Shown: one piece after another, positions 11,860 through 22,891 of the stretch | Numbering within the stretch: the first letter of the stretch is position 1 | Layout of the letters: the number at the start of each line of letters is the position of its first letter | Program-made: the position numbers and the translations under genes | The notes under the pieces: generated by a model | What the model saw: the letters and a program-made list of their open reading frames with translations, nothing else | The model's database searches: none | What the model was told of the DNA's origin: nothing | NCBI GenBank assembly: GCA_025093985.1 | Contig: JACAAK010000003.1 | Location: 496,001-560,000, forward strand | Source: Calvatia gigantea | Taxonomy: Eukaryota; Basidiomycota; Agaricomycetes; Agaricales; Lycoperdaceae | Length of the DNA: 64,000 bases | Direction: 5' to 3'

Positions 11860-14800
11860 CTAAACCAACTTATTCTCTAAGTTTCGGCTTTCCTTGAGTG
11901 CCACAAGCTTCTTGACAGTCTCATCTAATGGGATGGTTTCCGCACGACCTTTGATGCCCACATCATCACGGTTGCGAACGTTGACCGAACGCGCTTCGAA
12001 TTCTTCTTGTCCCACCACTATTTTGGTTGTAAGCCATTTTTGGTGGTGTTTCCAGGGGGCCGAGAATGTCAATATTGGAGAACGACCAGGGGCGGGCCAT
12101 TTATAAGGAGGTACACGCGACGCGCACAGCCAGTTGGAATGTTTCCAAGGGATGAAAATGGCCACCACAATATTTGGGCCCAGGTGCAGACCAACAAGGA
12201 GCACGCCGTCGTCAAGGATCGGGATGACCGTGGTAAAGGGGAGCATAAGCCAGATTTGAACGCAGCGTAATGTCGAAAGCCGGATCGCAGGTACCAGAGA
12301 GAAAGATACAAGATGGATTTCGGTCAGCGAGAATCCAACGCCAAGAAACGACGGGAGAAACTGACCGAGGATGAAGTTATACTGCGCAATCTCCCCGTTC
12401 CTGATCTTCTTGGGGAGCGTGTTCTCGCCGTTGTCCACATCAGCCCACAAACCAAGTTTCACAAGACGATCGGTTACTTCCGCAGCGTATTCTTTCTATT
12501 TTAAGGCAGAAGCAGGCACAAAAAGTTGTCGAAGGCAATGCGCTGAGGAAGGCAGAAAATAGAAGAGCGCGGGAATACTAGTGAGACACAGCCAACAGAT
12601 GTTAAGCGTGGCATTGGGACTTACGAAAGGTGCTGTGATGGGAATGACGAGGACCTGCTGAGGTGAAAGCCAGAATGGCCCCGAGTAAAAAGCGGTGAGA
12701 TATCAGCATGTGTTTCACATCTCATGAGAAAGAATGCCTGTACCATTTGCCAGCGAAGTGTTCGGTGATGATAGCAATAAACTGCTCTAGGCTGCCAAGG
12801 ATTGCACGGTGGATCATGACAGGTCGCGCTGCGGCCTCATTAGCAGAGTGGTATTTCAGGTTAAAGTGCTCGGGAAGTTGGAAGTCGAGTTGGATGGTGG
12901 CGCACTGGAATGAACGGTGAAGAGCATCCCTGACAGTAATGTCGATCTTGGGTCCATAGAAAGCACCATCTCCAGGGTTGAGTTCCCACTGACTGGGGTA
13001 ATCCGCTTCGAGAGCTTGTTTAAGTTGCTGATCGAAAACGATTAGCGTTAGACGCTAAGCAAGAGTAGATAAATACCTCTTCAGCCTGGTTCCAAGTCTC
13101 TACAGTTCCAAGATGATTGTCTGGACGGGTAGAAAGCTCGAGCTTGAACTGGAACCCAAAGAGACCATAAATATGTCTCATGAAGTCGAAAAGGGCACCA
13201 ATTTCCTCCTCGATCTGGGATGGCATGCAGAACATGTGTGTATTATCCTGCACGAATCTGCACACTCGAGTCAATCCACTCAAAGTGCCAGAAGCCTCGT
13301 TCCTATGAAGGATACCGAATTCGGCCATTCGTATTGGCAACTCTTTGTAACTCCTATCTCTCGAGTCAAAGATCAATGCATGACCAGGACAGTTCATTGG
13401 CTTCAGAGCCCATTTCTCTTTCTCTACGTCTAGTATGAACATATCATCTTTATAGTTCTGCCAGTGTCCGGAGGTTTCCCAAAGCTTGCTGTAATACATA
13501 TTCGGGGAAATGACTTCTTGATATCCACGCTTGAAATATTCTTGGTGCATGAGCTCTACAAGGGCATTGTAGATGCGAGTACTGTGTAGTAGGAAGAAAG
13601 CGGTTCCTGGACTAAGATCATGGAAGAAAAAGAGTTCCTGTTCTTTGCCAATCTTCTGGTGATCACATTTGGCTGCCTCGGCGAGGAAAGTCTTGTACAC
13701 TGCAAGTTGCTTTTTGTCGGGGAATGAAATGCCGTAAATCCATTGTAGGGAGTCATTGTTGGAGTCTGTGAGGAAATATGACACAGAATTCTAAAAAGGG
13801 TTTGAGTCATACCAATGCACAAAAACTCTGAACGCACCTTGGTAACCATAAATGCTTTAATTTTTCCAGCATTGGGAATATGCGGACTGACACAAAGATC
13901 CACCATGGGACCACAGCGATAGACAGTGGTGGAAGTGCCATCGGGAATTTTAGTTTGAATCAAATATTGCTTATATTTGTTATACTAGTCAAATTGTCAG
14001 CGTGTGTGTGCAGATTCTAAGCGCATAAACTCACGTTAAACATCCAAGCAGCTTTTCTTTCGGCACAACCAAACGTTCAAACTTCTGTTTCTCCTTGATC
14101 GCCATCTCAGAGACCTTTTCCAGAGCAGATAATCAGTGTTTGAAACTGGTCTATCAGTTGCCATTTCGTAGAAGAAACCGTCGTCGGTGGGAGGACCAAG
14201 ACATAGGTGGCAGCCGTAATGGCGTTCAGCAGCCTCGCCAAGAACATGGGTAGAAGAGTGCCAGAACACCTTCTTGCCTAACAGGACTTTCGTATGACAG
14301 GATCAAACCTTTGGCAACTACATTACACGCACCTTCTGGGTGCTCAAAATCGAGGAGCTCAAGCTTCATGGACTTTTCCAACGGGTGCTCAAGGTCCCAG
14401 AGCTCTCCGTCAACCTATCCATGCATATGATCAGGGACAGACATACAAGCAAACGACAATGACGACACACCTTCGCAATCACTACACGTTCAGCAAGGCT
14501 CTTCAACAATTCTTTCGCAATGTCCATGGGCAAAGTCTCCCAGCTTTTTCCCTTTCTTTCGGAACCATCAGGTAAAGTGACGGTGATTTCCTCATGTGGT
14601 TGTGCTGCAAAGCACCCGAATAAGTAGGTTACTTCTCGAGACTAGTAAGAATCTTACCAGCCACAAAGGCATCGTATTCAGCTTTTAGTTCGTCAAACAT
14701 TTTGAGACAATGGTCGAAGAATACGGGACATGGTTGGAGCTACCGATCGGACATCCAAATCCACTTCTACTCGTAAGGCATGTACAACAAACCTCGAGGG

Positions 14801-14936
14801 GAAATTCAGACCCTGTGGTTGCCTTGAGCTTTTTATCTTTGTTGGATTTCGGGGCCATCTGCTGGTTGTTAGCATACTCACTACTGAGGGCTGGTATCTG
14901 CGCCAGTTGAGGTGAGGAGGCAGCTGGGTGGGCCAT
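11860..14936 (-). pseudogene. Threonyl-tRNA synthetase pseudogene, left palindrome copy
   Basis: This is the mirror image of the right copy (x pairs with 33994 minus x), with the same two single-base losses and the same damaged intron acceptor. It keeps an intact GT donor (minus-strand GTAAGT, CpG at 12624-12625) for the intron at 12496-12624, where the right arm has AT. The product would be a class II cytosolic ThrRS, which charges tRNA-Thr: TGS-like and editing regions first, then the catalytic core with KPMNCPGH, then the anticodon-binding domain ending ESRNLENKLV. Summed exons are 2173 nt, two short of a multiple of three, as expected from two deletions. The genome should hold a functional ThrRS elsewhere. 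Confidence 0.8.
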
Positions 14937-15691
14937 TGCACAGGATCTCGAGAGTGGTGGGTGTAGCCAGGCGACGCAGAGAGGATGTGGATGTATGTGG
15001 CAGCGCTGGATAGACGACCGACTTAATTTTGGAAGAAAACAGATAAACCTGTTTGCCAGCATCCAATCCAATCGATCCAGTCACGTTCACAAAATCCGTG
15101 AAGAGAACGAGTCACGAAGAAATTCACAATTAAGGGAGCCCAAGTAGGGTATGCTGTTCCCACGTCTGTCTGGCCGACGGAATCGTCCCAATGCTCAAAC
15201 ATTGGTTTCTCCCCGCTTTACAGTTGAACCTGCTGCAGCACTTGTTCGTGCAAGGCAAACACGGGATCAAAGTGGGATGGGTGACGGGCCCGAAAGACGG
15301 CTCCCAGGTGAACCCCTTGGTTCAAATACAACCGAGACGTTGCCCTCGCCTCATAGTAGCGGGGGTGGATTCTCAATAACGCAAAGTTTGGAGTTCAACG
15401 ACTTGGTAATGAATTCAAACCTGTAGAGGAACGGTGGCAAATGATACACGATTACTGAATTTGAAGCTAGAAAGCTCAGGTTCCGGGACATGGGAAAGAT
15501 TGTGAAAGGACTGCCGTTCCAAGTGGTTTGGAGCCCGAGAAAAAGTGACCAACATATAGAAAATTAAACCTCGTGGTATTCACAGATGCCAATTCCAATG
15601 ATTCTATTATGCTTTGACTAGCGGAACTGCGTCGACGTATGTTGAAACTTGTCTGATTATCCGGGTACATGTTATTTCCCATGTTCCCTCA

Positions 15692-16736
15692 TCATTTTAG
15701 CCTTTGCGTCTTCCTAGAGATCAATAAGCAATAAATCAGAAGACAGGATGAAAAGAGCATACTACCAACTTCCGGAAAGCAAGGAATGCCCAGAATATAA
15801 TCTCCTGTCTCCCAATGTCTCCATGCCGGCCCCACCAGCAACAGGATGATATCTTGCAACGACGGTTGTGGTATCGGGACACTGCAAGTTTTTTACTTTA
15901 TCTACCAGTGACTCGCCAACTGTGATCTTGTAAAAAGTTACACGGGTTCCAATCATGATGATTGCTGGGAACATTTGCAACTTTAATGGGCTCCGCCCAT
16001 CCTTCTCGCACTGGTCAAGGTTGAACTAAAATGCCGCGATTGATTCAGCAGCAAGCTAGGGTTCGATAGAACCTTTATGGCTCCCGCGCTGGGATAGATT
16101 ACAACTTCGGTAAGCATAGATATGATTTTTGGTACTTACCTTGTTTTCTTGGATGAAGATAATTGGGTGGAATTCAGTTCCTGTGTATTGCTGGATGGCT
16201 AGGTTTGGCTTTGCACCACGAAGTATCCCATTCATGTAGAAGTGAACCTCTTTTTGCCTGCGAACTAAATGGTGTTCCCCATTGTAGTTGAACAGTATCA
16301 AAAGGTATCCTGCCAGGTCATCCGTACAGGATTCTTCTTCAATTGGAGCCCGTTGTAAGAGAAAGAAGAATCATCTGTCTTCTCGGGAGAGGACCGCTTC
16401 TGGCTCCGGGAGTCCAACGTCCAGGATCTGTCTGTCAGAGTAGACAACATCTTGTAACGATTCAACCCCAAAAAAACCTCGGGTTGATTCATCATTGAAT
16501 TCAGTGTGAAAGAATTTTAATTCAGTAGTGCCCCAACTGCTCCCTGACTTAGAAGAGGTGATGATAGATTCCATATGAGTATTGAAAAGAAGGGGGCGGC
16601 GGCGGGGAGAGACGTGAATTAAAGCACTTACAGGACCGAAGCACGTTAGTGTGGGCTTTCCCACGGCATTCTGGCAGCCGTTGCTGCTAGCGATGTCATG
16701 CTGTAGCGTACAGGGGGATGGAGAGACAGGAGTCAT
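15692..16736 (-). pseudogene. Unknown gene with in-frame stop, left palindrome copy
   Basis: Mirror of the right copy; exons are 16632-16736, 16140-16547, 15766-16025 and 15692-15713 on the minus strand. It carries the same in-frame TGA. The two copies are divergent from the palindrome centre and their ATGs are about 520 bp apart, so the spacer region would serve as a shared bidirectional promoter. Confidence 0.55.
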
Positions 16737-16945
16737 CCTCACAGTCCTGATAAACAACTTCACAATCAACGGTGCCTATATTTATTATGTGACGACATAG
16801 AGGCTGTGTAGCCGAACTTTTACCATTATGGAAAATTAACAAATAGTTCCGGGATTTAACCAGCATTATCTCCGTAAGCAGTCCAAACGGGTTTCATCTT
16901 TGTAAGATACATGCTCCCCCTACGTCAGACTCCTACCCAGTCACC

Positions 16946-17048
16946 AAATCACATTCCCACGGTTTGGTGTCATTTGGCAGAGACTCGTATCCATTTCAAG
17001 TCAACAGAACCCTCCTCTTGCTTCGCAGAGTCGGGGAAGAGCGTCCCA
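16946..17048. other. Palindrome spacer (103 bp)
   Basis: This is unique sequence between the two arms; the arms begin with GGTGACTGGGTAGG reading outwards on each side. The spacer holds the dispersed repeat also present at 1983-2074. With arms this long it would form the loop of a very large hairpin if extruded. Confidence 0.9.
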
Positions 17049-17257
17049 GGTGACTGGGTAGGAGTCTGACGTAGGGGGAGCATGTATCTTACAAAGATGA
17101 AACCCGTTTGGACTGCTTACGGAGATAATGCTGGTTAAATCCCGGAACTATTTGTTAATTTTCCATAATGGTAAAAGTTCGGCTACACAGCCTCTATGTC
17201 GTCACATAATAAATATAGGCACCGTTGATTGTGAAGTTGTTTATCAGGACTGTGAGG

Positions 17258-18302
17258 ATGACTCCTGTCTCTCCATCCCCCTGTACGCTACAGCATGACA
17301 TCGCTAGCAGCAACGGCTGCCAGAATGCCGTGGGAAAGCCCACACTAACGTGCTTCGGTCCTGTAAGTGCTTTAATTCACGTCTCTCCCCGCCGCCGCCC
17401 CCTTCTTTTCAATACTCATATGGAATCTATCATCACCTCTTCTAAGTCAGGGAGCAGTTGGGGCACTACTGAATTAAAATTCTTTCACACTGAATTCAAT
17501 GATGAATCAACCCGAGGTTTTTTTGGGGTTGAATCGTTACAAGATGTTGTCTACTCTGACAGACAGATCCTGGACGTTGGACTCCCGGAGCCAGAAGCGG
17601 TCCTCTCCCGAGAAGACAGATGATTCTTCTTTCTCTTACAACGGGCTCCAATTGAAGAAGAATCCTGTACGGATGACCTGGCAGGATACCTTTTGATACT
17701 GTTCAACTACAATGGGGAACACCATTTAGTTCGCAGGCAAAAAGAGGTTCACTTCTACATGAATGGGATACTTCGTGGTGCAAAGCCAAACCTAGCCATC
17801 CAGCAATACACAGGAACTGAATTCCACCCAATTATCTTCATCCAAGAAAACAAGGTAAGTACCAAAAATCATATCTATGCTTACCGAAGTTGTAATCTAT
17901 CCCAGCGCGGGAGCCATAAAGGTTCTATCGAACCCTAGCTTGCTGCTGAATCAATCGCGGCATTTTAGTTCAACCTTGACCAGTGCGAGAAGGATGGGCG
18001 GAGCCCATTAAAGTTGCAAATGTTCCCAGCAATCATCATGATTGGAACCCGTGTAACTTTTTACAAGATCACAGTTGGCGAGTCACTGGTAGATAAAGTA
18101 AAAAACTTGCAGTGTCCCGATACCACAACCGTCGTTGCAAGATATCATCCTGTTGCTGGTGGGGCCGGCATGGAGACATTGGGAGACAGGAGATTATATT
18201 CTGGGCATTCCTTGCTTTCCGGAAGTTGGTAGTATGCTCTTTTCATCCTGTCTTCTGATTTATTGCTTATTGATCTCTAGGAAGACGCAAAGGCTAAAAT
18301 GA
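17258..18302 (+). pseudogene. Unknown gene with in-frame stop, right palindrome copy
   Basis: Not recognised. The model has exons 17258-17362, 17447-17854, 17969-18228 and 18281-18302 (795 nt, 264 codons before the stop) with introns of 84, 114 and 52 bp. The frame stays open except for one TGA at about 17621, in a context that would read CGA before a C-to-T change. Visible blocks are DDLAGYLLILFNYNGEHHLV, FYMNGILRGAKPNLAIQQYT, FHPIIFIQENK, LQMFPAIIMIGTRVTFYKIT and ARYHPVAGGAGMETLGD. The protein looks globular and beta-rich, with no membrane segment. It could still be functional if the stop is a sequencing or annotation problem. Overlapping open frames at 17499-17696 and 18312-18518 are shadows. 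Confidence 0.5.
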
Positions 18303-19057
18303 TGAGGGAACATGGGAAATAACATGTACCCGGATAATCAGACAAGTTTCAACATACGTCGACGCAGTTCCGCTAGTCAAAGCATAATAGAATCATTGGA
18401 ATTGGCATCTGTGAATACCACGAGGTTTAATTTTCTATATGTTGGTCACTTTTTCTCGGGCTCCAAACCACTTGGAACGGCAGTCCTTTCACAATCTTTC
18501 CCATGTCCCGGAACCTGAGCTTTCTAGCTTCAAATTCAGTAATCGTGTATCATTTGCCACCGTTCCTCTACAGGTTTGAATTCATTACCAAGTCGTTGAA
18601 CTCCAAACTTTGCGTTATTGAGAATCCACCCCCGCTACTATGAGGCGAGGGCAACGTCTCGGTTGTATTTGAACCAAGGGGTTCACCTGGGAGCCGTCTT
18701 TCGGGCCCGTCACCCATCCCACTTTGATCCCGTGTTTGCCTTGCACGAACAAGTGCTGCAGCAGGTTCAACTGTAAAGCGGGGAGAAACCAATGTTTGAG
18801 CATTGGGACGATTCCGTCGGCCAGACAGACGTGGGAACAGCATACCCTACTTGGGCTCCCTTAATTGTGAATTTCTTCGTGACTCGTTCTCTTCACGGAT
18901 TTTGTGAACGTGACTGGATCGATTGGATTGGATGCTGGCAAACAGGTTTATCTGTTTTCTTCCAAAATTAAGTCGGTCGTCTATCCAGCGCTGCCACATA
19001 CATCCACATCCTCTCTGCGTCGCCTGGCTACACCCACCACTCTCGAGATCCTGTGCA

Positions 19058-22000
19058 ATGGCCCACCCAGCTGCCTCCTCACCTCAACTGGCGCAGATAC
19101 CAGCCCTCAGTAGTGAGTATGCTAACAACCAGCAGATGGCCCCGAAATCCAACAAAGATAAAAAGCTCAAGGCAACCACAGGGTCTGAATTTCCCCTCGA
19201 GGTTTGTTGTACATGCCTTACGAGTAGAAGTGGATTTGGATGTCCGATCGGTAGCTCCAACCATGTCCCGTATTCTTCGACCATTGTCTCAAAATGTTTG
19301 ACGAACTAAAAGCTGAATACGATGCCTTTGTGGCTGGTAAGATTCTTACTAGTCTCGAGAAGTAACCTACTTATTCGGGTGCTTTGCAGCACAACCACAT
19401 GAGGAAATCACCGTCACTTTACCTGATGGTTCCGAAAGAAAGGGAAAAAGCTGGGAGACTTTGCCCATGGACATTGCGAAAGAATTGTTGAAGAGCCTTG
19501 CTGAACGTGTAGTGATTGCGAAGGTGTGTCGTCATTGTCGTTTGCTTGTATGTCTGTCCCTGATCATATGCATGGATAGGTTGACGGAGAGCTCTGGGAC
19601 CTTGAGCACCCGTTGGAAAAGTCCATGAAGCTTGAGCTCCTCGATTTTGAGCACCCAGAAGGTGCGTGTAATGTAGTTGCCAAAGGTTTGATCCTGTCAT
19701 ACGAAAGTCCTGTTAGGCAAGAAGGTGTTCTGGCACTCTTCTACCCATGTTCTTGGCGAGGCTGCTGAACGCCATTACGGCTGCCACCTATGTCTTGGTC
19801 CTCCCACCGACGACGGTTTCTTCTACGAAATGGCAACTGATAGACCAGTTTCAAACACTGATTATCTGCTCTGGAAAAGGTCTCTGAGATGGCGATCAAG
19901 GAGAAACAGAAGTTTGAACGTTTGGTTGTGCCGAAAGAAAAGCTGCTTGGATGTTTAACGTGAGTTTATGCGCTTAGAATCTGCACACACACGCTGACAA
20001 TTTGACTAGTATAACAAATATAAGCAATATTTGATTCAAACTAAAATTCCCGATGGCACTTCCACCACTGTCTATCGCTGTGGTCCCATGGTGGATCTTT
20101 GTGTCAGTCCGCATATTCCCAATGCTGGAAAAATTAAAGCATTTATGGTTACCAAGGTGCGTTCAGAGTTTTTGTGCATTGGTATGACTCAAACCCTTTT
20201 TAGAATTCTGTGTCATATTTCCTCACAGACTCCAACAATGACTCCCTACAATGGATTTACGGCATTTCATTCCCCGACAAAAAGCAACTTGCAGTGTACA
20301 AGACTTTCCTCGCCGAGGCAGCCAAATGTGATCACCAGAAGATTGGCAAAGAACAGGAACTCTTTTTCTTCCATGATCTTAGTCCAGGAACCGCTTTCTT
20401 CCTACTACACAGTACTCGCATCTACAATGCCCTTGTAGAGCTCATGCACCAAGAATATTTCAAGCGTGGATATCAAGAAGTCATTTCCCCGAATATGTAT
20501 TACAGCAAGCTTTGGGAAACCTCCGGACACTGGCAGAACTATAAAGATGATATGTTCATACTAGACGTAGAGAAAGAGAAATGGGCTCTGAAGCCAATGA
20601 ACTGTCCTGGTCATGCATTGATCTTTGACTCGAGAGATAGGAGTTACAAAGAGTTGCCAATACGAATGGCCGAATTCGGTATCCTTCATAGGAACGAGGC
20701 TTCTGGCACTTTGAGTGGATTGACTCGAGTGTGCAGATTCGTGCAGGATAATACACACATGTTCTGCATGCCATCCCAGATCGAGGAGGAAATTGGTGCC
20801 CTTTTCGACTTCATGAGACATATTTATGGTCTCTTTGGGTTCCAGTTCAAGCTCGAGCTTTCTACCCGTCCAGACAATCATCTTGGAACTGTAGAGACTT
20901 GGAACCAGGCTGAAGAGGTATTTATCTACTCTTGCTTAGCGTCTAACGCTAATCGTTTTCGATCAGCAACTTAAACAAGCTCTCGAAGCGGATTACCCCA
21001 GTCAGTGGGAACTCAACCCTGGAGATGGTGCTTTCTATGGACCCAAGATCGACATTACTGTCAGGGATGCTCTTCACCGTTCATTCCAGTGCGCCACCAT
21101 CCAACTCGACTTCCAACTTCCCGAGCACTTTAACCTGAAATACCACTCTGCTAATGAGGCCGCAGCACGACCTGTCATGATCCACCGTGCAATCCTTGGC
21201 AGCCTAGAGCAGTTTATTGCTATCATCACCGAACACTTCGCTGGCAAATGGTACAGGCATTCTTTCTCATGAGATGTGAAACACATGCTGATATCTCACC
21301 GCTTTTTACTCGGGGCCATTCTGGCTTTCACCTCAGCAGGTCCTCGTCATTCCCATCACAGCACCTTTCATAAGTCCCAATGCCACGCTTAACATCTGTT
21401 GGCTGTGTCTCACTAGTATTCCTGCGCTCTTCTATTTTCTGCCTTCCTCAGCACATTGCCTTCGACAACTTTTTGTGCCTACTTCTGCCTTAAAATAGAA
21501 AGAATACGCTGCAGAAGTAACCGATCATCTTGTGAAACTTGGTTTGTGGGCTGATGTGGACAACGGCGAGAACACGCTCCCCAAGAAGATCAGGAACGGG
21601 GAGATTGCACAGTATAACTTCATCCTCGGTCAGTTTCTCCCGTCGTTTCTTGGCGTTGGATTCTCGCTGACCGAAATCCATCTTGTATCTTTCTCTCTGG
21701 TACCTGCGATCCAGCTTTCGACATTACGCTGCGTTCAAATCTGGCTTATGCTCCCCTTTACCACGGTCATCCCGATCCTTGACGACGGCGCGCTCCTTGT
21801 TGGTCTGCACCTGGGCCCAAATATTGTGGTGGCCATTTTCATCCCTTGGAAACATTCCAACTGGCTGTGCACATCATGTGTACCTCCTTATAAATGGCCC
21901 GCCCCTGGTCGTTCTCCAATATTGACATTCTCGGCCCCCTGGAAACACTACCAAAAATGGCTTACAACCAAAATAGTGGTGGGACAAGAAGAATTCGAAG

Positions 22001-22134
22001 CGCGTTCGGTCAACGTTCACAACTGTGATGATGTGGGCATCAAAGGTCGTGTGGAAACCATTCCATTAGATGAGACTGTCAAGAAGCTTGTGGCACTCAA
22101 GGAAAGCCGAAACTTAGAGAATAAGTTGGTTTAG
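19058..22134 (+). pseudogene. Threonyl-tRNA synthetase pseudogene, right palindrome copy
   Basis: The exons are 19058-19201, 19255-19336, 19390-19523, 19580-19661, 19717-19959, 20010-20156, 20204-20917, 20967-21250, 21315-21369, 21499-21628 and 21977-22134. Landmarks match eukaryotic cytosolic ThrRS in order: [33 protein letters not shown], the catalytic [14 protein letters not shown], and the C-terminal VGQEEFEARSVNV. Defects: a 1-base loss near 19868 (after NTDY), another near 19950 (before MFN), loss of the acceptor AG (now GG) near 21313, and a G-to-A that destroys the donor at 21370. Unusual residues (CVSPHIP, TRVCRF) replace conserved Gly and Arg. The last intron, 21629-21976, is 348 bp against about 50 for most others. 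Confidence 0.85.
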
Positions 22135-22891
22135 CTGGTTAGCTTCGTGTAGGTGATGTTTGGTACCTTCATCAGTCGAAAGTCAATGATTAGCGGTGCA
22201 ACAACATCTATATAATACTGGACACAATGGATTTCCAAAGCAATTTTGTGCGTAGGTCAGGAGAACAGGAATCCTTCGTTGTCTAGAACAAGAATGATTA
22301 TATCATGGTGGAGGGGAAAAGTATGGCGGTGAAAGGAGGGGGGGATCACAAAGACCGTCAACCACTTTCAACAAGACCGAGAGGATGGGGAATGGTCATC
22401 AGCAGTGTCGGCCTAGGGCCCTTGAGCGTGAGTAGCGGCCCCGTCGAATGGGCAGTTTCAGTTCGGGGCTCTTGTATGCGATTGATTATGGGGTGTGTAT
22501 TTTGAGTGACATTGATGATTCATGATTGAGGGAGACTTATTCGGAAGAGGATCGCTGCCGCAGTGTATTCTGCTTCTGCAGCATTCCTTGTGCTTCGGCC
22601 GCAACAGGTACTGCTGCCAACGGAGCCCCCCGGCTTAGATCACGATGAAAGAGAACAGTTATGGACACTCCTTGAACTCCCTGATCAATGTTCCACTCTC
22701 ATGCAAATGTCACCCAGCTGAGAGCATGTAGATACCGTTCCTTGGCTAGTCTAGGCTATGTCCACTATGTATGTGTTAGCAGTAAGTTGCGACATCATCA
22801 TCTCCTGTCACATGGGAGGTCACATGGACCACTACCTCTGGTCTCACTCTTTCTTGTCTCACTCTCATGCTGCGTGCCTTACACCTACACC

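Larger units (their letters stand above)
11340..16945 (-). repeat. Left arm of large palindrome
   Basis: This is the inverted copy of 17049 to about 22620. Within the inner part every position x pairs with 33994 minus x: gene boundaries, introns and odd features mirror exactly. From about 12640 outward single-base differences appear, and outside 11690 indels too. The inner edge is sharp at 16945; the outer edge is blurred near 11340. Confidence 0.95.
17049..22620 (+). repeat. Right arm of large palindrome
   Basis: This is the inverted copy of the left arm. The inner 4.3 kb look identical by mirrored reading frames. From about 21354 outward this arm differs from the left mainly by C-to-T or G-to-A at CpG sites. 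Its outer end abuts AT-rich DNA at about 22620. Confidence 0.95.

Noticed and set aside
15151..15426. 91-aa ORF between the two genes of the left arm (mirror 18568-18843)
   Set aside because: No motif, no intron support, lies antisense in the intergenic space, and composition looks like chance.
17004..17037. Possible tRNA-like or small RNA gene in the palindrome spacer repeat
   Set aside because: No cloverleaf, no A/B-box pair and no anticodon loop can be drawn; treated as a dispersed repeat.
17499..17696. Frameshifts in the unknown palindrome gene
   Set aside because: The open frame starting MMNQPEV is a shadow. The main frame reads through with a single TGA (DDLAGYLLILFNYNGE follows in the same frame as the exon start), so no frameshift is needed.
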